Of a DNA stretch of 64,000 nucleotides, positions 20,139 to 27,307 are shown one piece after another (position 1 is the stretch's first letter; each line of letters begins with the position of its first letter). Source of the stretch: Nostoc sp. FACHB-973 (lineage in GTDB: Bacteria > Cyanobacteriota > Cyanobacteriia > Cyanobacteriales > Nostocaceae). The stretch covers positions 62,001 through 126,000 of the forward strand of contig NZ_JACJSJ010000006.1 in NCBI RefSeq assembly GCF_014698115.1. Reading direction: 5' to 3'. A program made the translations under genes and the position numbers. A model generated the notes under the pieces. It saw only the letters and a program-made list of their open reading frames with translations, did not search any database and had not been told where the DNA came from.

Positions 20139-20969
20139 CTATTCAATCGGTATATTCGGAATCCGACTCCATTCATTCCATGACCCATCGTAGTTTCGGA
20201 CTTTTGAGTAACCAAGTAAATATTTCAAGACGAACCAAGTATGCGCTGAACGCCCACCAACAGCACAGTAAGTAATTACTTGTTTATCAGAAGTGATATT
20301 TTTGCTGGTGTAAAGTGTCTGCAATTCTTCCACTGATTTAAAAGTTCCATCTTCATTGAGAGCTAACTCGTAATACACAGACACTGCACCAGGAATATGC
20401 CCTGCGCGTTCCGTTTTTTGAGGTGGCTGCATGAAAAACCATTCGCCGCTGTATTCTTGAGGTGTGCGAACATCGACTAAGACGCTATCTAATTTCCCAA
20501 TAGATTCCTGTACATCCTGAAAAAAGGCTCGCAAGTTTGGATCAGGAGTTTGCAGTTGATATTCGGTTGGTGTAATAATTTGTGAGTCTATTGTTACTGG
20601 ACGACCTTCAGACATCCATTTTTGATAACCACCGTTGAAAACGCGCACGTCACCGTGACCGAAGACTTTAAAAAGCCAAAATAACCATGCACTTGTTGCA
20701 GCAAAATCACCATAAGTAACAACAGTGGTATTATTTGTAATCCCAGAATTTTCCAAGAGTTTTTGCCATACAGCTGGGTCAAAATTAATGCGGTAATCAG
20801 GTAGTAGAAGGTCAGTAGTAATATTCCAAAAGACAGCGCCGGGAATATGACCAGCGTTATAAGTCTGTGGATTCATATCTGCTTGAATCAAACGGATATT
20901 AGGGTGATTTAGGTGTTCAAAGAGCCACTGAGTATCAACAAGTATATTGCTGTGGGTGTATTGGGACAT
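20139..20969 (-). CDS. sseA: Rhodanese-type sulfurtransferase
   Basis: A 276-residue tandem-rhodanese protein of the thiosulfate/3-mercaptopyruvate sulfurtransferase group. The first domain is inactive (about 1-135; includes HIPGAVFWNITTDL). The second (about 150-276) carries the catalytic loop CAVGGR with Cys235 in VITYCAVGGRSAHTWF, and includes LVDVRTPQEYSGE and ERAGHIPGAVSVYY. It transfers sulfane sulfur to cyanide or thiols in the cytoplasm. Whether thiosulfate or mercaptopyruvate is the donor cannot be read with certainty from the loop. It is divergent from the LuxR-type gene, with 90 bases or less between the starts. Confidence 0.88.
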   Translation of the reverse strand: MSQYTHSNILVDTQWLFEHLNHPNIRLIQADMNPQTYNAGHIPGAVFWNITTDLLLPDYRINFDPAVWQKLLENSGITNNTTVVTYGDFAATSAWLFWLFKVFGHGDVRVFNGGYQKWMSEGRPVTIDSQIITPTEYQLQTPDPNLRAFFQDVQESIGKLDSVLVDVRTPQEYSGEWFFMQPPQKTERAGHIPGAVSVYYELALNEDGTFKSVEELQTLYTSKNITSDKQVITYCAVGGRSAHTWFVLKYLLGYSKVRNYDGSWNEWSRIPNIPIE

Positions 20970-21059
20970 GTTTATTCTGCCAATTGTTATGCAGGTAGAA
21001 TAATGTCTGTATTCTCACCACGCCTAGTCCTCGAACGAGTACATTTTGCAGCTAAGATT

Positions 21060-21752
21060 ATGGTAAATTCTTTACAATCTTTATTTGATGCGATCGCTCA
21101 TGCTCGTGATGAACAAGAACTGCGATCGCAAGTCATCAGTAAATTTAGTGAGTATTTTGCTGCTGAACGTTCGGGGATATTTTTCTTCGATCAGCTTTGG
21201 CAATTTGAAAAAAACATACCTCGTATGATGCGATCGGCATTTTCTTTGAAACATAATCCAGTGTTGCGTTACTTAGTTGAGCGTCACACTGTAGTTCACG
21301 AAGAATTATTGTTACCGCCTGGAGAATGGCAGATTATTTGCCCACGTTTTGACCATTATCATGTAATGGTTGGGCCAGTTGTTGGTAATGGTCGTCTACT
21401 TGGTGCTATTGGCTTGACTCGTACTCGAAATACTCCTGCCTTTAATGCACAAGAATTAGCTGATTTGAGTGCCTTGTGTCTTCATATTTCAACTTGGCGT
21501 GCAACATTACAATTGCAATCAACACTCTTCAATTCTCTTAATACTAACCCTCTAACAAAACGTGAAATTCAAATTGCTGAACTAGTAGCACAAGGACTAA
21601 CAAATGCTGAAATTGGTAGAAACCTCTGGATTACAGAAAATTCTGTTAAGCAAGCTTTGAAACGGATATTCCGCAAACTTGATGTTTCATCTCGTGCAGA
21701 AATGGTAGCTCGGCTTTCCTCAAATATTAAGCTTAGTTCGATAACACAGTAG
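21060..21752 (+). CDS. LuxR-type (GAF plus HTH) transcriptional regulator
   Basis: The C-terminus is a GerE/LuxR DNA-binding domain (LTKREIQIAELVAQGLTNAEIGRNLWITENSVKQ, then KRIFRKLDVSSRAEMV). The N-terminal part (SLFDAIAHARDEQELR, FAAERSGIFFFDQLW, MVGPVVGNGRLLGAIGLTR) is a GAF-like sensor seen in cyanobacterial regulators of this type. I take ATG 21060 as start because the conserved part begins there and it leaves 90 bases for promoters facing the rhodanese gene. ATG 21003 or 20913 are in frame, but the latter would overlap the rhodanese gene. The target genes are unknown; the divergent sseA is a natural candidate. Confidence 0.8.
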   Translation: MVNSLQSLFDAIAHARDEQELRSQVISKFSEYFAAERSGIFFFDQLWQFEKNIPRMMRSAFSLKHNPVLRYLVERHTVVHEELLLPPGEWQIICPRFDHYHVMVGPVVGNGRLLGAIGLTRTRNTPAFNAQELADLSALCLHISTWRATLQLQSTLFNSLNTNPLTKREIQIAELVAQGLTNAEIGRNLWITENSVKQALKRIFRKLDVSSRAEMVARLSSNIKLSSITQ

Positions 21753-21833
21753 AATTCAAGAGCATGAAAATCTCTTCACCCCCTACTCCCTACTCCCCAC
21801 TCCCCACTCCCCATTTTCAATCTAATGCTTCGA

Positions 21834-22031
21834 CTATGCTTGCAAGTCCAGCGAAGAAATTTCTTCTGGATTTCCAATCAAATGCCAAAAGAGTGCAATC
21901 TCAGTTACATTATCAGCGATAAATCTCAATTCTTCTGAGCTAGCGTCTTTACCCATTTCTGCTAAAAAATGTTTTGCAGCAAGAATTGTGTTTTGCCTTC
22001 TTAATGTTTTCTGTTGAGAGCCTCTATTCAT
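21834..22031 (-). CDS. Small conserved-looking hypothetical protein
   Basis: A 65-residue product, charged and helical, with MGKDASSEELRFIADNVTE in the middle. AAAGG lies 7 bases before the ATG, which supports expression. I do not recognise the family and see no signal or membrane segment. It sits alone between the LuxR gene (convergent) and a 400-base spacer. Confidence 0.55.
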   Translation of the reverse strand: MNRGSQQKTLRRQNTILAAKHFLAEMGKDASSEELRFIADNVTEIALFWHLIGNPEEISSLDLQA

Positions 22032-22445
22032 TGTTTTGCCTTTAAAACATTAAATTTTTGTTTATTTTACTATAATAATTACCGAAATATACTTAATTGG
22101 CATCATTCCTGAGAATAATATCCATCGGTCTAAGCTTCTTGGATTTTACGTAACCTCATTTAGATATTACCAAATTTATCCTTGAGGAAGATGTGCTTTT
22201 GGTTTTTATACTGTTCTATAGCAATGGTATTTGATATCATTCAAATCGCAAGTTTCAGATCCCCGACTTCTTTAAGAAGTCGGGGATCTTGTTCGGGCGA
22301 TTAACGTCGTCCCTTAGGAAATAATTGCGGCTTAACAGATACCAGGTTGACACTTTAGAGACTGGCTCAAAATTCACAAATTAATGCGGAATTGATACCA
22401 GCAATATTGAAGTTGATAGCAGTGATGTAACTTTTGAGCAAAATT
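22032..22445. other. Spacer with a perfect palindrome
   Basis: No gene seen. It carries the stem-loop at 22257-22289. The promoter of the GerMN lipoprotein gene is expected in the last 100 bases but cannot be defined. Confidence 0.5.
22257..22289. repeat. Perfect 15-bp palindromic repeat
   Basis: AGATCCCCGACTTCT (22257-22271), a 3-base loop, then AGAAGTCGGGGATCT (22275-22289). This GATCCCCGACTTCTT palindrome is a recurrent dispersed repeat in cyanobacteria. It lacks a T run, so I do not call it a terminator. Confidence 0.85.
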
Positions 22446-23087
22446 ATGAAGACAACTAAGAGATATCTTTTACCCCTAATTGCTGTAACAATTGTTCTTG
22501 GTATAAGCAGCTGTAATTCTAACCCCACCACTAATAATGTTGATGGTCAAACACCATCCCCTACTACAACACCAAACAGCACATTATCCCCATCCCCTAC
22601 TACAACACCCACGAATAGCTCGTCGTCTCGGAATTCCAGTCAAATTCCTAGCGTTGCTCAGTTGAGAGAAAAATCTCCAAATCAAGCATCTACTGGAGAA
22701 AATACGCCTTCCTCATCAACTTCTAAAAATACCATTAGCAAAACTGCAAATGTCACAATTTACACTAGTGATGTTCAATGTCAAGAACTAATTCCAGAAA
22801 AGATTTCAGTACCAGCTGATGAACCAGTAACAAATGCAGTGGGTAAAATTATCGAAAAACGAGATACAAGTGACTTTAGCTTGTCTGGGTATCGTGTTAA
22901 TGTCAAAAATGGCATTGCTACAGTTGATTTACGGTTATCTCCTGATTCTAAGCGGCAAATAGCTTCTCTTTCTAGTTGTGAGCAGTTTGCTTTGTTTGGT
23001 AGTGTCCGCAAAACTCTAACAAGTAATGCTGCATGGAATATTAAAGAAGTTCGCTTCACTGAGCGAGGTGAAGACATTGTTCTGTAG
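22446..23087 (+). CDS. GerMN-domain lipoprotein
   Basis: A 213-residue exported protein. A signal peptide ends in a lipobox (LGISSC, about residues 18-23). A Pro/Ser/Thr/Asn-rich linker follows (about 25-95; PSPTTTPNSTLSPSPTTTPT), then a C-terminal GerMN domain (about 100-210) with ANVTIYTSDVQCQELIPEKI and NGIATVDLRLSPDSKRQIASLSSCEQ. GerMN domains occur in sporulation proteins and in many cyanobacterial cell-envelope proteins of unknown role. ATG 22446 is preferred over the in-frame TTG at 22434. Confidence 0.85.
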   Translation: MKTTKRYLLPLIAVTIVLGISSCNSNPTTNNVDGQTPSPTTTPNSTLSPSPTTTPTNSSSSRNSSQIPSVAQLREKSPNQASTGENTPSSSTSKNTISKTANVTIYTSDVQCQELIPEKISVPADEPVTNAVGKIIEKRDTSDFSLSGYRVNVKNGIATVDLRLSPDSKRQIASLSSCEQFALFGSVRKTLTSNAAWNIKEVRFTERGEDIVL

Positions 23088-23281
23088 GTCAGAGAATCCT
23101 ACACTGACTTTCGTCGGCGCAGTGTAGGGTTTTGAGTGAGTTCCTATGGCGTTGGAGATTGACCAGAGGCGGAGCGTCTCCGGCTATGCTGAGGTTTAAG
23201 CGCGATCGCCAGTCAATTGAAAACAGCTATAAATAATGGTATGCTGTACAGTAATATTAAAATTTCGGCTAACAGCTACTC

Positions 23282-23353
23282 GCGGGTGTAATTCAGTGGT
23301 AGAATGTCACCTTCCCAAGGTGAACGTCGTGGGTTCGAGTCCCATCGCCCGCT
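23282..23353 (+). tRNA. trnG-CCC: tRNA-Gly (anticodon CCC)
   Basis: A 72-base cloverleaf without encoded CCA. The acceptor arms are GCGGGTG and CGCCCGC, with one G-T wobble pair. The D arm has TTCAGTGGTAGAA. The anticodon stem TCACC/GGTGA encloses loop TTCCCAA, so the anticodon is CCC, reading GGG glycine codons. The T arm GGGTTCGAGTCCC is standard. It forms the left border of an accessory region with gene relics and a retron. Confidence 0.95.
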
Positions 23354-23413
23354 TTGAAAACTCTACGGAACAGTAGAAAATTAAAGGGAAAAGGAACCAA
23401 AATTTTTTGCATC

Positions 23414-23566
23414 TGGAAAAAGTACGCTGTGGATGCTCTGATGAGACAATGACAAGCGATCGCTAATTACAACTCCAATATCCGCCGCTATGCTGACAAC
23501 GCGCCACCGCCAGAACCCCAGGATGTACAGGCGCATTTGTTGGGGGAATTCCTAAAGTATAAGTAG
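23414..23566 (+). pseudogene. Relic of an N-6 DNA methylase (type I HsdM-like) C-terminus
   Basis: One frame reads WKKYAVDALMRQ, a TGA stop (23450-23452), then NYNSNIRRYADNAPPPEPQD and a few more residues to a TAG at 23564-23566. NYNxNIRRYxDN followed by PPPEPxDVxAHL is characteristic of the C-terminal segment of large N-6 adenine methylases of type I restriction systems. Only about 50 codons remain, with an internal stop and no start, so it is a decayed fragment. Assignment is from remembered family motifs. Confidence 0.55.
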
Positions 23567-23636
23567 AGGCTAAGTCAAATCTCTTAACAGCACATGAGTT
23601 TGATGCATCTAATATTTTAGTGGAGCGCAATTAATT

Positions 23637-24215
23637 ATGACTGCTTTAACTTTACAATTACCTCCTAATCTGCAATTTACCGATGAGGAATTTGCACAGA
23701 TTGTAGCTGTGAATAAAGAGTTGCGATTGGAATTAACAGCTGAAGGGGAATTAATTATCATGGCACCCACTGGGGGAGACACGGGAAACCGTAATTTTGA
23801 TTTATTAGGTCAAATATGGTTTTGGAGCAGTCAAAATAATTTGGGAAAAGCTTTTGATTCTTCTACTGGGTTTAAACTACCAAACGGTGCAACTCGTTCA
23901 CCTGATGCTTCTTGGGTAAGAATAGAAAGATGGGATGCTCTCACAGCAGAACAAAAAAAGAAATTTATCCCTTTATGTCCCGATTTTGCAGTGGAATTAG
24001 TTTCTGAAACTGATGATGTGGAAGATACTAAAGCCAAGATGCAAGAATATTTAGCAAATGGCTTAAAACTTGGTTGGTTAGTTAATCCTAAAGATAAACA
24101 AGTAATAATTTATCGCCTAAATCAAGCACAGGAAGTTTTACAATCTCCCACAAGTTTATCTGGTGAAGATGTTCTCTCTGGTTTTGTGTTAAATTTACAG
24201 CAAATTTTTACATAG
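23637..24215 (+). CDS. Uma2 family endonuclease-like protein
   Basis: A 192-residue DUF820 protein, the third in the window. The core is complete: RLELTAEGELIIMAPTGGDTG, FKLPNGATRSPDASWVR (PD aspartate), CPDFAVELVSETDD (Glu) and KMQEYLANGLKLGWLVNPKDKQV. It begins MTALTLQLPPNLQFTDEEF, the usual N-terminus of this subgroup. It stands between the methylase relic and an unknown gene, in a region of gene turnover. Confidence 0.88.
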   Translation: MTALTLQLPPNLQFTDEEFAQIVAVNKELRLELTAEGELIIMAPTGGDTGNRNFDLLGQIWFWSSQNNLGKAFDSSTGFKLPNGATRSPDASWVRIERWDALTAEQKKKFIPLCPDFAVELVSETDDVEDTKAKMQEYLANGLKLGWLVNPKDKQVIIYRLNQAQEVLQSPTSLSGEDVLSGFVLNLQQIFT

Positions 24216-24223
24216 ATGACTAA

Positions 24224-24586
24224 TTATATTGATTTTATCTCTACATAACTAGCACTTACCTTTTGTTGATGTTCTAGATTTTTGTCTCTATTTTGGAACT
24301 CATCTAACAACCGATAAAAAGTATTAAAACCCTCTTGTTCATTCCCACAGTGGAGCATAATAATTTTTGCCCAAGAGTTAGAAGTTGACACATGATATTT
24401 TTTCTGCACCCAAGGCTGAAAATTTTCATGGAAATCATCCTCCCATGCTGTGGGTTGAATATCTAACTCTCCTCTAGCAAATTCATATCCAACAAGAAAA
24501 TGAAATAAATCACTCACTGAAGCCCTACCAATATACATCCCCGGCTTCGTTTGAATTTTTTGCAAAATTTCATACAGTCCGCCCAT
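24224..24586 (-). CDS. Unknown 120-residue protein
   Basis: A soluble protein with LQKIQTKPGMYIGRASVSD, FHFLVGYEFARGEL, FQPWVQKKYHVSTSNSWAKI and FNTFYRLLDEFQNRD. The pattern KPGMYIG, then W-V and S-W-A-I-I, then FYRLLDEF recalls a widespread family of small proteins that I have seen near polymorphic-toxin immunity genes. I cannot name the family with certainty and do not assign a function. It is convergent with the Uma2 gene, 8 bases apart. No toxin gene is adjacent. Confidence 0.65.
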   Translation of the reverse strand: MGGLYEILQKIQTKPGMYIGRASVSDLFHFLVGYEFARGELDIQPTAWEDDFHENFQPWVQKKYHVSTSNSWAKIIMLHCGNEQEGFNTFYRLLDEFQNRDKNLEHQQKVSASYVEIKSI

Positions 24587-24677
24587 ATCAAACCCCTATT
24601 TCAACCTATAAAACTATTTTAGAACTGTAGCAATTGCAAGTGTTTTCAATCATATTCTCTAAAAACTCTCTAGTAAC

Positions 24678-24873
24678 TTAGGCTAATTCCGCAGCTAGAA
24701 GCCTACCTTCAATTGGTTCATACTCATCTTCTATTAACCATAACTTGGCTGCATTGACAAACCTTTCAAGACAGACTCCTTTAACCCTAAGCAATCGAGC
24801 ATTGAACAAATTCCAGAACTGTAATATTACGAACACACCGAAGAACAAGGAAAGTTTAGAAGGAGTGATTTTT
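24678..24873 (-). pseudogene. Relic of a P-type ATPase C-terminus
   Basis: On the reverse strand a frame bounded by stops (TAA 24874-24876 upstream, TAA 24678-24680 downstream) reads KLSLFFGVFVILQFWNLFNA and continues about 40 residues. FVxLQFWNLFNAR is the signature of the last transmembrane helix of calcium-type P-type ATPases. There is no start codon and no catalytic domain. The final residues (IEDEYEPIEGRLLAAEL) do not look like an ATPase and may come from another sequence. It is a decayed fragment. Confidence 0.5.
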
Positions 24874-24917
24874 TATCCTAACGGATGTAGCGTAAGAAAC
24901 TTGAGTACAGCGAAGTT

Positions 24918-25469
24918 TTAAGTAGCCTCTGCTGAGAAAATAAAAACCTCTGCTGCTTGAGTCGGCCAAACAAATAGGTTTTGCTTTGCAATATCCAGAT
25001 CAATAGCAACGGCTTCTATTTGTTTTATAGAGTTATCTTGACCTCTATATTTGAGCAACGTAGTAAATTGACCAATTTCTAGACTTGGTTCACTGATGCG
25101 TATTTGCACTGGCGGGTTGATTTGAATTGGTTCCCAGATTCCAGTTGCTCGATCAATTTCTATTCCAGTAAGATGATGCTTGGTAACAAATTTATTATCT
25201 AAATGATTCCACCATTCAGAAATTATCTGAGCTTCTTTACTATATTTTGGTGTATTGTTACAGTACCAACGAATAGCATTGGAACTATATTTAATTGCTT
25301 CTTTAACTTTGTCTTCCCAATTCTCATCATTCAAGTCTATGCTGATCATTTGCCCTTCAGATTTTGAGCGATCAATATACACATGGAAAGCTGCAACATC
25401 TTCTCGGTGAGTGAGAACATAGCGACGTAGTTCATTGAGATTCATCGCTTCATACTTAGCTACTGTCAT
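24918..25469 (-). CDS. DUF6887-type protein with C-terminal extension
   Basis: A 183-residue protein. The first about 60 residues (YEAMNLNELRRYVLTHREDV, AFHVYIDRSKSEG) match the small cyanobacterial DUF6887 family, which usually ends near residue 70. Here about 120 further residues follow, with SEWWNHLDNKFVTKHHLTGI, an EPSLEIGQFTTLLKYRGQD strand region and VWPTQAAEVFIF. Function unknown. Its ATG overlaps the stop of the DUF6888 gene by 4 bases (25466-25469), so the two are translationally coupled. The two-gene layout with a short coupled partner resembles a toxin-antitoxin pair, but that is only a guess. Confidence 0.78.
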   Translation of the reverse strand: MTVAKYEAMNLNELRRYVLTHREDVAAFHVYIDRSKSEGQMISIDLNDENWEDKVKEAIKYSSNAIRWYCNNTPKYSKEAQIISEWWNHLDNKFVTKHHLTGIEIDRATGIWEPIQINPPVQIRISEPSLEIGQFTTLLKYRGQDNSIKQIEAVAIDLDIAKQNLFVWPTQAAEVFIFSAEAT

Positions 25470-25663
25470 GGTTCATACCCTCCGGTTGGTTTAATCTCAA
25501 AGTCCAGATTTTCGCCAGCAAGTACGTATAAGTTTCCAGTACGTTCATCTACCCTAACAAGTTCGATGTTTGTATATGGCCATCCGGGGTAAATGACATT
25601 AGTAAGTCGATAACAAAGCCTGTAGAGTCCCTGGGTTTGTTCGTTTGTGGGCTTCATATCCAC
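25466..25663 (-). CDS. DUF6888-type small protein
   Basis: A 65-residue protein with the family layout: EQTQGLYRLCYRLTNVIYPG, then NIELVRVDERTGNLYVLAGE and a short tail. DUF6888 proteins are small cyanobacterial proteins typically encoded next to DUF6887, as here. No function is established. It is the first gene of a two-gene operon on the reverse strand, facing away from the retron. Confidence 0.78.
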   Translation of the reverse strand: MDMKPTNEQTQGLYRLCYRLTNVIYPGWPYTNIELVRVDERTGNLYVLAGENLDFEIKPTGGYEP

Positions 25664-25752
25664 TTTACTTGATTTACCTACTGATTATATCGGTAAATGA
25701 TATCTGAAATCACTTATAGCAAATTTGTATTAAAAATAACACTAAAATAAGC

Positions 25753-25994
25753 ATGAAAACAAAAATTTATCTAAGTAGGCTTGATGCACCAAACCCAGCA
25801 CTAGCAATGGGATTTGTTAGATTTGTTTATTGCTCAGCTGGACTTACCAATAATTTAGTCATTTTCACCTAACACTTTGAGACCATTTGCTTGTAAGATT
25901 ACCTAAAGGTAAGTCTGAATTAGTTGTAAGCAATGATTCCTTAGACAAACTACTTCAATCACTTGCGGGAATAGGTATTGATTTCCGTTGTTGA
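25753..25994 (+). pseudogene. Possible frameshifted small gene upstream of the retron RNA
   Basis: An ATG at 25753 opens 39 codons (MKTKIYLSRLDAPNPALAMG and on) to a TAA at 25870. In a different frame 25881-25994 reads HLLVRLPKGKSELVVSNDSL then DKLLQSLAGIGIDFRC and stop. Both pieces look protein-like, suggesting one small gene broken by a shift. Its 3' end overlaps the left arm of the retron inverted repeat. I recognise no family. Confidence 0.3.
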
Positions 25995-26104
25995 TCCTGC
26001 GACGGTGTATTTCACGGTCAGCTTTACGAGCTTTTTAGCCTTCTAAATTGCTGCTTGCTCCTTATCCGAATAGGCGAGAATACACCCGCAAGTGATATTT
26101 TTTT
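25958..26104 (+). ncRNA. Candidate retron msr-msd RNA with a1/a2 inverted repeat
   Basis: ATCACTTGCGGG (25958-25969) and CCCGCAAGTGAT (26085-26096) form a perfect 12-bp inverted repeat, 107 bases before the reverse transcriptase start. This is the placement expected for the a1/a2 stem of a retron RNA. A run of seven T (26098-26104) follows a2, as at an RNA 3' end. Inside are hairpins CCGTTG/CGACGG (about 25985-26006), GCTTTACGAGC (about 26022-26032) and CTTGC/GCGAG around 26054-26078, the last a candidate msd stem. The 139-base span is short for a retron. The branching G and msd borders are not assigned. Confidence 0.65.
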
Positions 26105-26210
26105 ATTTCCAATCGTAGAAATTAGCATGATATCTGTGTCAAGGCTAAATCTAAATATGGCTGTTACATCGCTCAAAAGATAGCTGATTAAGGATAACTC
26201 AGGGGACAAA

Positions 26211-27281
26211 GTGAAAAAAAACTCTCAGTTACTTCTCACAGATAGCCCCGAATTTTTACGAGAGAAATTTTACTCTCTCAAAGAACCAATGGATATAGCT
26301 GACCTTTTAGAGGTTTCTTATCCTCGTCTTGTTTATCATATATATCTTGTTGAACCTGATAAACGTTATAAAACTTTTGAGATTCCTAAAAAGTCTGGTG
26401 GTATTCGTCAGATATCAACTCCGATAACTGCACTGAAAATTATTCAGAAAAAACTTAATCAAGTCTTACAAACAGTGTATGAGATAAAACCCTCAGTGCA
26501 TGGCTTTGTGATGGGGAAAAATATTGTAACTAATGCTCAAGCTCATACTAAAAAACGCTATGTTCTAAATCTTGATTTAACTGATTTTTTCCCGTCGATT
26601 AATTTTGGTCGAGTCCGGGGTATGTTTATGGCTACACCCTATGGCTTACATCCAGATGTAGCGACTGTTTTAGCACAGATTTGTTGTCACAATAATCAGT
26701 TACCTCAAGGTGCGCCAACTTCACCCATCGTGACTAATATGATTTGTGCCAAGATGGATAGTCAATTGCAACGTTTAGCTAAAGAGTACAAAGCAACTTA
26801 TACAAGGTATGCAGATGATATTACTTTCTCAACAACTTTACCTAAATTCCCTGAAGAATTAGCATATATAATAGCTGAAGAAGATGTAGAAAAGATTTTT
26901 ATTGGTAATAGATTATTATCAATTATTAATGAGAACGGATTTGAGGTAAATCAGGAGAAAGTCAGACTGCAAAGCAGAGATGATCATCAAGCAGTAACAG
27001 GATTAACAACGAATCAGTTTCCTAATATTGACCGCAAATATGTACGTCATATTCGCGCTATGCTACATGCTTGGTCTAAATTCGGGCTAGAAGCTGCTGA
27101 AGAACAGTATTTAACAAAATATGAAAATAAAAGTAAATTACCTATAAAAGATAACCCAACTTTTCACCAAGTCCTTCGAGGCAAAATAGAGTTTATTTCT
27201 ATGGTTAAAGGAAAAGATGACCCGATATATAGAAAATATATAAAACAATATAAAAACCTGGTTAGCTTTAGTCGAATATAA
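26211..27281 (+). CDS. Retron-type reverse transcriptase
   Basis: A 356-residue RT. In order: FEIPKKSGGIRQISTP, the retron X motif NAQAH (residues 108-112), first catalytic box LNLDLTDFFPSI (Asp122), QGAPTSPIVTN, catalytic YADD (200-203), and the retron Y motif VTG (262-264) in the thumb region. NAxxH plus VTG separates retron RTs from group II intron and DGR enzymes, and no maturase or endonuclease domain is present. It would copy part of the upstream RNA into msDNA. Start is GTG 26211 with AGGGGA 5 bases before it. Two genes follow within 26 and 79 bases on the same strand; they are the candidate effectors of an anti-phage unit. Confidence 0.92.
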   Translation: MKKNSQLLLTDSPEFLREKFYSLKEPMDIADLLEVSYPRLVYHIYLVEPDKRYKTFEIPKKSGGIRQISTPITALKIIQKKLNQVLQTVYEIKPSVHGFVMGKNIVTNAQAHTKKRYVLNLDLTDFFPSINFGRVRGMFMATPYGLHPDVATVLAQICCHNNQLPQGAPTSPIVTNMICAKMDSQLQRLAKEYKATYTRYADDITFSTTLPKFPEELAYIIAEEDVEKIFIGNRLLSIINENGFEVNQEKVRLQSRDDHQAVTGLTTNQFPNIDRKYVRHIRAMLHAWSKFGLEAAEEQYLTKYENKSKLPIKDNPTFHQVLRGKIEFISMVKGKDDPIYRKYIKQYKNLVSFSRI

Positions 27282-27307
27282 GCAAGTCGTTAAGGGAAAG
27301 TGGTTTC

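Noticed and set aside
20913-21002. Longer start for the LuxR-type regulator
   Set aside because: It would overlap the first codons of the divergent rhodanese gene and adds residues unlike the family.
22257-22289. Possible intrinsic terminator
   Set aside because: The stem is perfect but no T run follows on either strand, and it is more than 200 bases from the nearest gene end; it is a dispersed palindrome.
25697-26136. Direct repeat ATGATATCTG at 25697-25706 and 26127-26136 as possible retron borders
   Set aside because: Only 10 bases with an internal palindrome, and the second copy lies between the RNA and the RT, so it does not enclose the unit; probably chance.
26024-26209. 61-codon reverse frame upstream of the RT
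   Set aside because: Lies across the candidate retron RNA and leader; no family features.
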